From the NCBI GenBank assembly GCA_937891895.1, contig CALATN010000010.1:1-21413 (forward strand): a stretch of 21,413 nt of DNA. Reading direction: 5' to 3'. How positions within the stretch are numbered: position 1 is the stretch's first letter; each line of letters starts with the position of its first letter. The position numbers and the translations under genes were made by a program. The notes under the pieces are model-generated. The model was given only the letters and a program-made list of their open reading frames with translations. It made no database searches and was not told where the DNA came from. Positions 4,199 through 12,330 of the stretch are shown here, in pieces. Origin of the DNA: an uncultured Clostridia bacterium (GTDB lineage Bacteria > Bacillota > Clostridia > Oscillospirales > Ruminococcaceae).

Positions 4199-6625
4199 TT
4201 ACTTTACAACGATATTTACAAGTCTGCCCTTAACGTAGATTTCCTTTACGATGTTCTTTCCGTCAATTGCGGAAGCAACAGCTTCGTCTGCCTTTGCAAT
4301 ACCGAGAACCTCAGCCTGTTCAGCTTCGGCAGGAATCATAATCTTAGCCTTGATCTTGCCGTTGACCTGAACAGCAATTTCAATTGTATCGACTACGAGT
4401 TCCTTTTCGTCATATACAGGCCAGCTTTCGTATGCGATGGTATCGTTGTGGCCGAAAATGCTCCAGATTTCTTCGCAGACGTGCGGAGTAATAGGAGAAA
4501 GGAGCTTTACAATGCCTTCAGCATATTCCTTAGGACACTTTTCTGCCTTGTATGCAGCATTCATAAATATCATAAGCTGGCTGATAGCTGTATTGAAAGC
4601 AAGTGCTTCAAAATCCTCTGTAACCTTTTTAACTGTCTGATGGTATACCATTGTAAGTGTACCGTCATTTTCATCGGTAAGATTCTTGCTTTCAGCAAAG
4701 AAATTCCATACTCTTGTAATGAACTTTCTTGCACCCTCTACGCCCGCGTTGCTCCAAGGCTTTGAAACTTCAAGAGGACCCATGAACATTTCATACAGAC
4801 GGAGTGTATCTGCGCCGTAGTCCCTTACGATATCACTTGGGTTGATAACGAATTCAGGGAAACGCTTACCCATTTTAATTCCGTTTTCGCCGAGAATCAT
4901 ACCCTGGTGAACCAGCTTCTTGAACGGCTCCTTGGTAGGTGCAAGGCCCTTATCGTAAAGGTATCTGTTCCAGATTCTTGAGTACATAAGGTGTCCTACA
5001 GCATGCTCAGGACCGCCTACATAAAGGTCTACAGGCATCCAGTGCTTGAGCAGCTCAGGGTCAGCAAACTGCTTGTCGTTGTTCGGGTCGATATAGCGGA
5101 AATAATACCAGCTTGAACCTGCAGAACCAGGCATTGTGGAAGTTTCTCTGAGACCTTTTACACCGTTTTCATCGTAGTTTTTCCATTCAGTTGCATTTTC
5201 AAGAGGTGCCTTACCGTTTTTACCCTTGTAGTCCTCCAGCTCAGGAAGGATAAGCGGCAGGTCTTCGTCTGCAAGGACATGAATCTTACCGTCCTCTGTA
5301 TGAACAACAGGAACAGGTTCACCCCAGTAACGCTGACGTGCAAAAATCCACTCTCTGAAATGATAGTTTGTTGTACGCTTTGCTACACCCATCTTTTCGA
5401 GCTTTACTGTGATAGCTTCCTTCGCTTCCTCGACTGTAAGGCCTGTAAACTCCTCTGAATTGATAAGCTTGAAGCCCTTTCCGAGATAGCTGCCCTTTTC
5501 GAGAGCCTTTTCGGAAACGTCAACGCCTTCGCCGTCGATAACCTGTATCATATCGATATTATGTGCGATTGCATATTCAAAGTCACGCTGGTCGTGGGAC
5601 GGAACAGCCATAACTGCACCTGTGCCGTAGCTTGCAAGAACAAAGTCACCGATGAACATTCTTACTTCCTTGCCGTTGACAGGGTTGATACATGTTACAC
5701 CTTTAAGCTCACAGCCTGACTTGGTCTTGTTGAGCTCTGTACGGTCCATATCGTTCTTTTTAAGTGTTTCGTTGATATATGCCTGAACCTCATCCTTATT
5801 TGTAATACGGGGCATAAGTGTTTTTACAATTTCTCCGTCAGGAGCGAGCACCATAAAGGTGATACCGTAGATTGTTTCAATACATGTTGTATAAATGCTG
5901 AATTCGCCGCCGCCGACAATGTCAAACTTAACCTCAACACCTGTTGATTTGCCGATCCAGTTGCGCTGCATTGCCTTTGTGGATTCAGGCCAGTTGATTT
6001 CCTCCAGACCTTCAAGAAGCTTTTCAGCAAAAGCAGGCTGGTCGATAACCCACTGCTTCATATTCTTTCTTACAACAGGATATCCGCCTCTTTCGGATTT
6101 GCCGTCGATTACCTCGTCATTTGAAAGAACTGTACCCAGTTCCTCACACCAGTTTACAGGCATATCAACATACTTTGCATAACCATCAAGATAGAGCTGC
6201 TTGAAAATCCACTGTGTCCATTTGTAGAATGACGGGTCAGAGGTTGCAATCATCTTTGACCAGTCATAGTCAAAGCCAAGCTCTTTGAGCTGCTTTGAAA
6301 ATGTCTTGATGTTCTCCTGTGTGAAGCCGTTAGGGTGATTACCTGTTGTAACGGCATACTGCTCTGCAGGAAGTCCGAAGGAGTCGTAGCCCATTGGGTG
6401 CAGCACGTTATATCCCTGCATTCTCTTCATACGGGAAACAATATCAGTTGCTGTGTAGCCCTCAGGGTGACCTGCGTGAAGTCCTACACCTGATGGATAC
6501 GGGAACATATCAAGCACATAATATTTAGGCTTGGAAAAATCCCATACATCGGTTTTGAAGCATTCGTTTTTCTCCCAGTATTCCTGCCATTTTTTTTCAA
6601 TGGCGGTATGATCGTATCTTTCCAC
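4199..6625 (-). CDS. leuS: Leucyl-tRNA synthetase
   Basis: Charges tRNA-Leu in the cytosol. The class I signature HAGH is at residues 50-53 within PYPSGVGLHAGHPEGY. The CP1 editing domain includes GTGAVMAVPSHDQRDFEYA, with the conserved Asp. The catalytic core carries HEREWIFARQRYWGEPVP-like sequence (here FREWIFARQRYWGEP) and YLGGPEHAVGHLMY-type sequence (here YVGGPEHAVGHLMYS). A C-terminal anticodon-binding domain follows. Two motifs are unusual: TTCIET (246-251) where TTRPDT is expected in the editing site, and KMGKR (584-588) in place of KMSKS. At 808 aa it is full length. The frame opens with an ATG directly touching AAAGGA; I prefer GTG at 6623-6625, spaced 9 bases, giving MERYDHTAIEKKWQ. 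I saw no clear terminator hairpin, only T-runs downstream. Confidence 0.98.
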   Translation of the reverse strand: MERYDHTAIEKKWQEYWEKNECFKTDVWDFSKPKYYVLDMFPYPSGVGLHAGHPEGYTATDIVSRMKRMQGYNVLHPMGYDSFGLPAEQYAVTTGNHPNGFTQENIKTFSKQLKELGFDYDWSKMIATSDPSFYKWTQWIFKQLYLDGYAKYVDMPVNWCEELGTVLSNDEVIDGKSERGGYPVVRKNMKQWVIDQPAFAEKLLEGLEEINWPESTKAMQRNWIGKSTGVEVKFDIVGGGEFSIYTTCIETIYGITFMVLAPDGEIVKTLMPRITNKDEVQAYINETLKKNDMDRTELNKTKSGCELKGVTCINPVNGKEVRMFIGDFVLASYGTGAVMAVPSHDQRDFEYAIAHNIDMIQVIDGEGVDVSEKALEKGSYLGKGFKLINSEEFTGLTVEEAKEAITVKLEKMGVAKRTTNYHFREWIFARQRYWGEPVPVVHTEDGKIHVLADEDLPLILPELEDYKGKNGKAPLENATEWKNYDENGVKGLRETSTMPGSAGSSWYYFRYIDPNNDKQFADPELLKHWMPVDLYVGGPEHAVGHLMYSRIWNRYLYDKGLAPTKEPFKKLVHQGMILGENGIKMGKRFPEFVINPSDIVRDYGADTLRLYEMFMGPLEVSKPWSNAGVEGARKFITRVWNFFAESKNLTDENDGTLTMVYHQTVKKVTEDFEALAFNTAISQLMIFMNAAYKAEKCPKEYAEGIVKLLSPITPHVCEEIWSIFGHNDTIAYESWPVYDEKELVVDTIEIAVQVNGKIKAKIMIPAEAEQAEVLGIAKADEAVASAIDGKNIVKEIYVKGRLVNIVVK

Positions 6626-6672
6626 AAAAATCATTCCTTTGCTTTATTTAGTGCGGTTGATCCGCTTATTTA

Positions 6673-7263
6673 TTAGGTACAGTAGCTTTTGATACGCTTA
6701 TCAAAAACCATAAGAAATGCTACAAGAAGGTAGCCTATTCCAAAAACAGCATATACAAACTGGAGCAATTCAGGATTTGAAACAAATCCAAATTTTGCAA
6801 GCAGTTCAACCTTGCTGATAATAGTAAAAAATCCTATTGCTGTCAGCACATTCATTATTGTCAGCGCAAGCCACGGCAGGAAGCCGCCCTTGTAGAACTT
6901 GTGTATAAGCCATATTCTTGTGCCGTTTGTTACAATTGAAGGCCCACCGAACGACAGGAACATCGACAGTACTGATGAAGCAACCATAAAAATGCAGATT
7001 GCCTTTACTATCTTTTCACCACTCTCACGATTCAGCAGTTCTTCCTCGTTATAATTTGCAGCAAAAAAGCTTTCCTGACGCGCCTCATAGCCGCCCATAT
7101 TTGATGTAACATTCTTTGGTGCCGCAGGCTCCTGCGGAACTGTTTTTTCGGGAATTACAAATTCCTTGTACTCAGCCGGTACCGGCTCTTCCTTCAATTC
7201 GCTGCCGTCAAGACTTTCAAGAACAGGCATTTCAATTTCGTCCATATCATAATTGTTATTCAT
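6673..7263 (-). CDS. Three-TM membrane protein with a long acidic cytoplasmic N-terminus, function unknown
   Basis: A 196-aa protein I do not recognise. Residues 1-80 are polar, acidic and Pro/Glu rich (EEPVPAEYKEFVIPEKTVP) and look disordered. Three hydrophobic segments follow, at about 84-107, 128-150 and 165-186, with a short basic C-terminus (DKRIKSYCT). There are no catalytic motifs. It sits between rsfS and leuS, 25 bases after rsfS and about 47 before leuS, and has its own Shine-Dalgarno (GAGG, 8 bases before ATG). Its place in a translation-linked operon does not by itself tell its job. Confidence 0.8.
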   Translation of the reverse strand: MNNNYDMDEIEMPVLESLDGSELKEEPVPAEYKEFVIPEKTVPQEPAAPKNVTSNMGGYEARQESFFAANYNEEELLNRESGEKIVKAICIFMVASSVLSMFLSFGGPSIVTNGTRIWLIHKFYKGGFLPWLALTIMNVLTAIGFFTIISKVELLAKFGFVSNPELLQFVYAVFGIGYLLVAFLMVFDKRIKSYCT

Positions 7264-7288
7264 TGCTGTTACCTCTTACATTTCAAGT

Positions 7289-7642
7289 TTAGTCAATATA
7301 TTTGGAAATATCAATATCCTCGCCATCACTCCAAAGACGTTCAAGGTTATAGAAATCACGGGTTTCCTTATAGAAAATATGGATTACAACGTCGGAGTAA
7401 TCGAGGATAATCCAGTTTGAACCGTTGTTGCCCTGAACCTGCTTAGGCTCTCTGCCCTGCTGCTTGAGTCGGAATTCGACCTCGTCAGCCAGCGCCTTTG
7501 TCTGTGTTGAGGACGTACCGTCTGCAATTATAAAATAATCGGCAAGAATTGTCAAGTCCCCTATCTTTATAACGCGGATATCCTCTGCCTTCTTGCTGTC
7601 GAGAATCTTTACCGCAGAAGCAATAAGCTCTTCCTGTGTCAT
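7289..7642 (-). CDS. rsfS: Ribosomal silencing factor RsfS
   Basis: Binds uL14 on the 50S subunit and blocks subunit joining when nutrients are short. The 117-aa protein has the family's core: LDSKKAEDIRVIKIGDLT, then ILADYFIIADGTSSTQTKAL, then WIILDYSDVVIHIF and RDFYNLERLWSD. Its ATG follows the yqeK stop directly (TAAATG), and its Shine-Dalgarno AAAGGA lies inside the end of yqeK, so the two are translationally linked. The stretch encoding TILADYFII also contains a perfect TTGACA-17-TATAAT promoter on the same strand. Confidence 0.98.
   Translation of the reverse strand: MTQEELIASAVKILDSKKAEDIRVIKIGDLTILADYFIIADGTSSTQTKALADEVEFRLKQQGREPKQVQGNNGSNWIILDYSDVVIHIFYKETRDFYNLERLWSDGEDIDISKYID
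7527..7555 (-). promoter_or_regulatory. Candidate internal promoter inside rsfS
   Basis: On the minus strand TTGACA (7555-7550), exactly 17 bases and TATAAT (7532-7527) match the sigma-A consensus at every position. It lies within the coding sequence of a conserved part of RsfS and points toward the membrane-protein gene and leuS. Activity is unproven, but the match is as good as the rpsU promoter. Confidence 0.55.
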
Positions 7643-8239
7643 TTATACTTCAATCCTTTCTTTTTCCTTTTTCTTTTCGGTTATATAAAAATTGTACGCT
7701 TCGATTGTGTGGTGCGGGAGCATTGAGCCTTTCGCAACAACGTCCGTTACCGAGAATTTCAGCGCTTCAAGCATTGCCTTGTCAAGACTCTGATAGGCAA
7801 GCTTTCTCATTTTGTTAACATCTTTATAGTTACGGTCGGCGGAAATAAGGTCAGCAAGGTAAATTATCTTCTCCAGCTTGCTCATTCCTGCTCGTCCGAC
7901 AGTATGATAACGCACTGCATTAAGCATATCGTCGTCGTGGATATTCAGCACGTTTTCAGCGTACCACGCGCCTGCCACGGCGTGAAAAAGCGGCGGTGTA
8001 CCAAGCTCAACCCCAGAAACATCCAGCTTTGATTTCTTCACCATTTCAAGCTGTTCTTCCTTCGGAATTTCCTTGCAGATATCGTGGAGAAGTCCCGTCA
8101 GGTAGGCCTTTTCCTTGTCGGGATAATCATACTTTTCGGCAAGCTTTTTTGCCTCATCCGCAACGTTAAGGCTATGCTGAAAGCGTTTTTTTGACAGCCT
8201 TATTTCCAGAATATCGGTAATTTCAGCAGCGGAACACAT
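7643..8239 (-). CDS. yqeK: HD-domain bis(5'-nucleosyl)-tetraphosphatase (symmetrical), YqeK type
   Basis: YqeK enzymes split Ap4A to two ADP. The HD metal site is visible: H22 (RFQHSLNVA), H52-D53 (LLHDICKE), H86 (FHAVAG), H112 (RYHTVGR) and D130 (YLADLI). The frame is open 25 codons further upstream, into nadD; I start at ATG 8237-8239 because AAAGGGGG lies 8 bases before it and the protein then begins at the domain. The result is 198 aa, normal for the family. It is separated by 14 bases from nadD and abuts rsfS, in the usual Firmicute order yhbY-nadD-yqeK-rsfS. Confidence 0.95.
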   Translation of the reverse strand: MCSAAEITDILEIRLSKKRFQHSLNVADEAKKLAEKYDYPDKEKAYLTGLLHDICKEIPKEEQLEMVKKSKLDVSGVELGTPPLFHAVAGAWYAENVLNIHDDDMLNAVRYHTVGRAGMSKLEKIIYLADLISADRNYKDVNKMRKLAYQSLDKAMLEALKFSVTDVVAKGSMLPHHTIEAYNFYITEKKKEKERIEV

Positions 8240-8253
8240 AGGAAAATCCCCCT

Positions 8254-8862
8254 TTAGTCGGTATAGAGCTTGTTCTCCAGAATATATTTTACTACATTTT
8301 CGTGCACATAGCAAGATATATCGGAATTATTTTTGATTTTTTCACGTATCTCTGTTGACGAAACCTCATATGCGTCCGTACGCAAAAGCATTACATTTCC
8401 GTATCTGCGCAAGGTTTCAGCCTGTGCTTCAAGCTCGTCCATATCCGTTTCGCCGTCCTCACGGGATGCGGCAATGAGCGTACACATTGAGAGAATTTCC
8501 TCAAAATTCTTCCAGCGCTCAAACGAAAGAAGCATATCGCTGCCCATGATGAAAAACAGGTTGTCGTCGGGATAAAGCGTGTGAAAATAGCGGATTGTGT
8601 TCACGGTATAGCTTACCTCTGAAAGCGAGATTTCGTAATCGCTGACGGTTACGAAATTCATATCCGCAAAGGCAAGTCTGCACATTTCAAGGCGGTCCTC
8701 CGCCAAAGCTGGCTTGCGCTCCATATTCTGCTTGAAGGGCGAAATTGCCGTTGGCATAATGATTATTTCGTCAAGCTCGGTCTTGTCGTAAATCTGCTGA
8801 ACGAGATTGACGTGGCCCTTATGCACGGGGTCAAAGCTTCCGCCGAAAATTGCCCTGTTCAT
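8254..8862 (-). CDS. nadD: Nicotinate-nucleotide adenylyltransferase
   Basis: Joins nicotinate mononucleotide and ATP to deamido-NAD in NAD biosynthesis. The nucleotidyltransferase signature GGSFDPVHKGH (residues 7-17, with HKGH) is intact, as are MPTAISPFK, FIMGSDMLLSFERWKN and the C-terminal VSSTEIREKI nucleotide-binding motif. It has 202 aa, a normal length. Its ATG overlaps the yhbY stop by one base (TAATG) and no clear Shine-Dalgarno precedes it, so translation is probably coupled to yhbY. Confidence 0.98.
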   Translation of the reverse strand: MNRAIFGGSFDPVHKGHVNLVQQIYDKTELDEIIIMPTAISPFKQNMERKPALAEDRLEMCRLAFADMNFVTVSDYEISLSEVSYTVNTIRYFHTLYPDDNLFFIMGSDMLLSFERWKNFEEILSMCTLIAASREDGETDMDELEAQAETLRRYGNVMLLRTDAYEVSSTEIREKIKNNSDISCYVHENVVKYILENKLYTD

Positions 8863-9158
8863 TACTTTGTTTTCAGGTCGATTTTCGGGTTCTGCGGGTT
8901 GCGCTTGAAAAGCACGAACTTGCTGCCGATAACCTGTACAACCTCGGACTTTGTCTTTTCTGCAAGCTCATTTGCAGCCTCGGCAGGTGAAAGCATACAG
9001 TTTTCCTGCACCTTCATCTTGATAAGCTCACGTGCCTTGAGTGCATCGTTTACCTGAACAACGAGTGTATCAATTACGCCGTTCTTGCCGACCTGAAGAA
9101 TTGTATCCTCTGTTGAAGCTATGCTTTTGAGCTTTGCTCTCTGTTTGCTGTTTAACAT
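8862..9158 (-). CDS. yhbY: YhbY-family (CRM domain) RNA-binding protein
   Basis: A 98-aa single CRS1-YhbY (CRM) domain protein, associated with pre-50S ribosome assembly in studied bacteria. It shows the opening helix MLNSKQRAKLKSIA, the GxxG-like loop LQVGKNGV, the helix VNDALKARELIKMKV, and the terminal strands VVQVIGSKFVLFKRN. The ATG lies 9 bases after AAAGGA (part of AAAGGATAGA). It overlaps nadD by one base and starts 17 bases after the lipoprotein gene. Confidence 0.97.
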   Translation of the reverse strand: MLNSKQRAKLKSIASTEDTILQVGKNGVIDTLVVQVNDALKARELIKMKVQENCMLSPAEAANELAEKTKSEVVQVIGSKFVLFKRNPQNPKIDLKTK

Positions 9159-9175
9159 TTTAATCTATCCTTTCT

Positions 9176-11497
9176 TTAATTCCACAATGCAAAATTTTCA
9201 AATTTCCATTGGTTATCTTCCCATAAAAGTGTATAGGTGTACGTTTCAAGCCGTTCGCTTCTTGTTCCGTCGCTTCTTAATTCGTGTACGCTGTCATCAG
9301 ATTGGTTGAGCAAAACGTGTTCTTTAAAATAAACAGCTTCGTCACCCTCAGTTGCTTCGGGATGCATAGAGTAAAATGCCTGATGAACAAGCTTGATCTC
9401 TGTTTCCGATACAACCTCAATCTGCCAATCACTTATCTGATAAGCTGCGTCAATTCCCCTGTTCAGACCTGTTCCGTATTCGCTTGTGCTGATATTTCCT
9501 GCTGAAAAAAGAAAATACTCATCATTGTCACAGGTTGGAATTGAACTTATAAAAGCGTCTGTGAAAACTTCTTTATATTTTTCTTTTTCAGAATTGGAAT
9601 AATCCTCGGCAGCTGTTCTGAACTCATCAGCAGAGGCATACTCAAAGGCATAGAATTCCTCGCCGTCAAGCATATATTCCTCAGCTTTGTCGATAAGTAG
9701 ATAAAGCTTTTCAATGGTCAGATTTTCAGCATTGTCAGTAATGATATAGCTTTTGTCAACAGGTTCTTCGGAAATTGCGGAGGTGTCCTCGCTGACAGAA
9801 GGTTCTGTTTCAGAAACTTGTATTGCACCTGTCAGCATTATCAATCGTGTTCTTCCGTCATTTTCATCAATTTCACCTGCGTAATCAGCAAACATGCCAA
9901 GCCTGTCGATAGTCGGGTCGAAGCATATATAAACCGCTGTTCTGTCAATATCGCTCACGCAGAAATTTCCCATACGGGAGATGTTTTCGCCGTTGTCGGA
10001 ACAAACCGCAAGGCAATGATATATCGTTCCGTTGATTTTGTATGCACCGTCGTCAAGTATTATTGCACCCTCGGGGAATTTTCCGTCTGCTTCAAGCTCG
10101 TCGTGAAGCAGGGTTGAAGCGTACTCAAAATCCATCTGCAGCTCTGTATCGGGGTCGCAGGGAGTTTGCGTTTCAATGAAGATTAACGGGTTTGCGGTGT
10201 CGTCAGATGCAAGAGCCTGAGGAATAATTTTATCATTTATACCTTCAAGTACCTTGTCAATATCATTGATGTCGCTGATTTTAATTACAGAAAAATCAAC
10301 ATCAATCTGTTCTCCCATATGTGCTTGAACCGTAGTTGAGTCAATGTCCTCCGTTTCTATATTCCACTTTGCTTCGTTGTACACAAGCCGCTGAACACGC
10401 TGAATTTCTGCACCGTCGGTATCTTTCAGAAAATATGAATTTTCGGCTATATAAATTTCGTTTTCGGCGTCGTAGTAAACGGCTGAAAACGGAGTATTGT
10501 CCATTGAATAAAATTCACTGTCAACAAGCTGTATTCCGTCTTCTGAAAACAATCTGAATTTGCAGAGTGAAGAAGTTACCGATACGTTCCAATTACCTAT
10601 AAAGAACTCGTTTTCGCCGTCACGGTTTATATCGCCGTAAGCAAGGATTGTCGATGTTGGATTTCTGTTTAAATCGGTATTTGTTTCGCTGATTGCTTTC
10701 TCAAGCACTCCTTTTAACCACACAAACGGCTCTTCAAAGTCAGTAAAACTCATTGCAAGGATGCTGTCTGCAATCATATTATATATTTCATCAGCAGACA
10801 GCGTATCAAGCTGTTCAGATGTTAATTTGACACGCTTCACATCCGTCGGAATAAACTCAACAGATTGCTTGAACGTTTCAAGCATTTTGTTATACACATC
10901 TTCGGTAACGAGATTTTCAGCTGTTACGCCTTCAATTGTAATATGCTCAAAGCTTTTCCCCATACACTCAGAAACATAGTCAGAAACCTCATAAATCTTT
11001 ACTGCCGTTTCGGGACTTCCTTTATCGAAATAAGCGTCTAAAAAAAGATTATGCATTCCATCGGTACTGTCAACAGGTACATAGCTTATACGGTCTCTGT
11101 CAAAGCTCACCAAAAAATCCTGTTCGTTTATCCCACGGCATTTTGCCAGCACGAGATAATCTGTTGCAGCATTATTAAAATCCCGTATTTTCTCATATAC
11201 ACCACTGTTATCAATATCATAAAGGTCTGAAACGCAATGTGTATTGCTATATGAGGTTGTCATTATCATTTCTGTTTCATTGTCATTATCTACGTTGAGG
11301 AAAATCAGTTCATAGTCCATATCTGCACTGTGATTTTCTTTTACATATTCAATGTATAATTTGACTTTTTCTTCAGCACCTGCTTCGAAAGGAATGGTTT
11401 CTGATATTGTCTCTGTCACTGTTTTATCATCTTCCTGCGCACAGGCTGTCAATAGAAATGCACATAAAAGTAATGATATGAATTTTGCTGTTTTCAT
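9176..11497 (-). CDS. Large secreted lipoprotein with Asp/Asn-rich loop motifs, function unknown
   Basis: A 773-aa acidic protein. The signal peptide (KFISLLLCAFLLTAC) ends in the lipobox LTAC with Cys19, so it should be lipidated and anchored outside the membrane. A Glu/Thr-rich linker follows. Two similar elements stand out: FLNVDNDNETEMIM near residue 70 and YGDINRDGENEFFIG near 290. Their D-x-(D/N)-x-D/N-x-E pattern resembles calcium-binding or FG-GAP-like loops of secreted clostridial proteins. Each precedes a similar strand-rich section, suggesting duplicated domains. The C-terminal 170 residues form a separate region ending YTYTLLWEDNQWKFENFALWN. I cannot assign a substrate. It starts with ATG seven bases after AAAGGA, 23 bases after the alpha/beta hydrolase gene. 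Confidence 0.88.
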   Translation of the reverse strand: MKTAKFISLLLCAFLLTACAQEDDKTVTETISETIPFEAGAEEKVKLYIEYVKENHSADMDYELIFLNVDNDNETEMIMTTSYSNTHCVSDLYDIDNSGVYEKIRDFNNAATDYLVLAKCRGINEQDFLVSFDRDRISYVPVDSTDGMHNLFLDAYFDKGSPETAVKIYEVSDYVSECMGKSFEHITIEGVTAENLVTEDVYNKMLETFKQSVEFIPTDVKRVKLTSEQLDTLSADEIYNMIADSILAMSFTDFEEPFVWLKGVLEKAISETNTDLNRNPTSTILAYGDINRDGENEFFIGNWNVSVTSSLCKFRLFSEDGIQLVDSEFYSMDNTPFSAVYYDAENEIYIAENSYFLKDTDGAEIQRVQRLVYNEAKWNIETEDIDSTTVQAHMGEQIDVDFSVIKISDINDIDKVLEGINDKIIPQALASDDTANPLIFIETQTPCDPDTELQMDFEYASTLLHDELEADGKFPEGAIILDDGAYKINGTIYHCLAVCSDNGENISRMGNFCVSDIDRTAVYICFDPTIDRLGMFADYAGEIDENDGRTRLIMLTGAIQVSETEPSVSEDTSAISEEPVDKSYIITDNAENLTIEKLYLLIDKAEEYMLDGEEFYAFEYASADEFRTAAEDYSNSEKEKYKEVFTDAFISSIPTCDNDEYFLFSAGNISTSEYGTGLNRGIDAAYQISDWQIEVVSETEIKLVHQAFYSMHPEATEGDEAVYFKEHVLLNQSDDSVHELRSDGTRSERLETYTYTLLWEDNQWKFENFALWN

Positions 11498-11520
11498 AAT
11501 AATGTCCTTTCAAAATGGAG

Positions 11521-12318
11521 TTACTTATTAAGGAACTCATATATTCTGCTGTTGAAATCCTTTGCTTCCTCGTATGCAGAATGCCCCAGATTTTCATACA
11601 TATAAATCTCACAGTTCAGCTTCTCCGCAATTTCTTCGGAAGCTTCCCCAGTGACAACCTTATCCTTTTTTCCTCCAAGCACAAACACGGGACAATTGAT
11701 TTTATCCAGCTCGTCATAGGCTTCACAGGTAAGACAGGCTTTCGCAAGAGTTATAAAACGCTTTACGTCTTTAGGCTTCTGCATTATTGTAAGAAGCGGC
11801 ATAAAAAGCTTATATCGTCTAACGTACTCCTCGGAATACATTTTCTCAGCCATATCCTTTACAAAGGTTTTCACATCGCCTTTTTCAGCCATTTTAATCC
11901 AATTGCTCACAACTGTTTTAACAACTTCATTGTTGCGGGAAAGCGTTACGCAAAGCACAAGTTTGTTCACAAGGTCAGGTCGGTCAATTGCAAGATACTG
12001 TGAAATCATTCCGCCCTGTGACACACCAACAACGTCTGCCTTTGTTATATTCAGTTTGTCCATTGCCTCCGCAACGTCCTTTGCAATGTCCCTTACGGTA
12101 TATCCCTCGTGGATATTTTCCTTTCGGTCAAAAATATACACCTTATATTCCTTTGTAAAAATACGGAACATATACGCAAGCGAAACCGATGCACCCTTAA
12201 TTCCACGAGTGTTCAGTCCTTGTATCAGAACAAGGGGCTTATCGCCATTACCAAAGGTAATATAGTCAAGATGCATATTGTCAGTTGTCAATGTACCCTC
12301 TTTTGCGTTGTAAAACAT
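11521..12318 (-). CDS. Alpha/beta-fold hydrolase
   Basis: A 265-aa cytosolic alpha/beta hydrolase with no signal peptide. The triad is readable: nucleophile Ser100 in GVSQGG, Asp219 in GGKKDKVV and His246 in LGHSAYEE. The early strand LVLIQGLNTRG supplies the oxyanion-hole region. The fold matches the broad lyase/esterase/haloperoxidase group, but the natural substrate cannot be read from sequence. ATG lies 8 bases after AAAGGG, which overlaps the tsaD stop; the gap to tsaD is 12 bases, so it is cotranscribed with tsaD and the lipoprotein. Function beyond hydrolase is unassigned. Confidence 0.94.
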   Translation of the reverse strand: MFYNAKEGTLTTDNMHLDYITFGNGDKPLVLIQGLNTRGIKGASVSLAYMFRIFTKEYKVYIFDRKENIHEGYTVRDIAKDVAEAMDKLNITKADVVGVSQGGMISQYLAIDRPDLVNKLVLCVTLSRNNEVVKTVVSNWIKMAEKGDVKTFVKDMAEKMYSEEYVRRYKLFMPLLTIMQKPKDVKRFITLAKACLTCEAYDELDKINCPVFVLGGKKDKVVTGEASEEIAEKLNCEIYMYENLGHSAYEEAKDFNSRIYEFLNK

Positions 12319-12330
12319 TTACGTCACCCT

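Noticed and set aside
8240..8314. Longer yqeK start that overlaps nadD
   Set aside because: The extra 25 residues are not family-like, and a good Shine-Dalgarno precedes the downstream ATG.
9718..9760. TTGACA with GACAAT 17 bases downstream in the lipoprotein gene (and a similar pair near 10500-10525)
   Set aside because: The -10 element matches only 4 of 6 bases, including loss of the first T; likely chance in AT-rich coding sequence.
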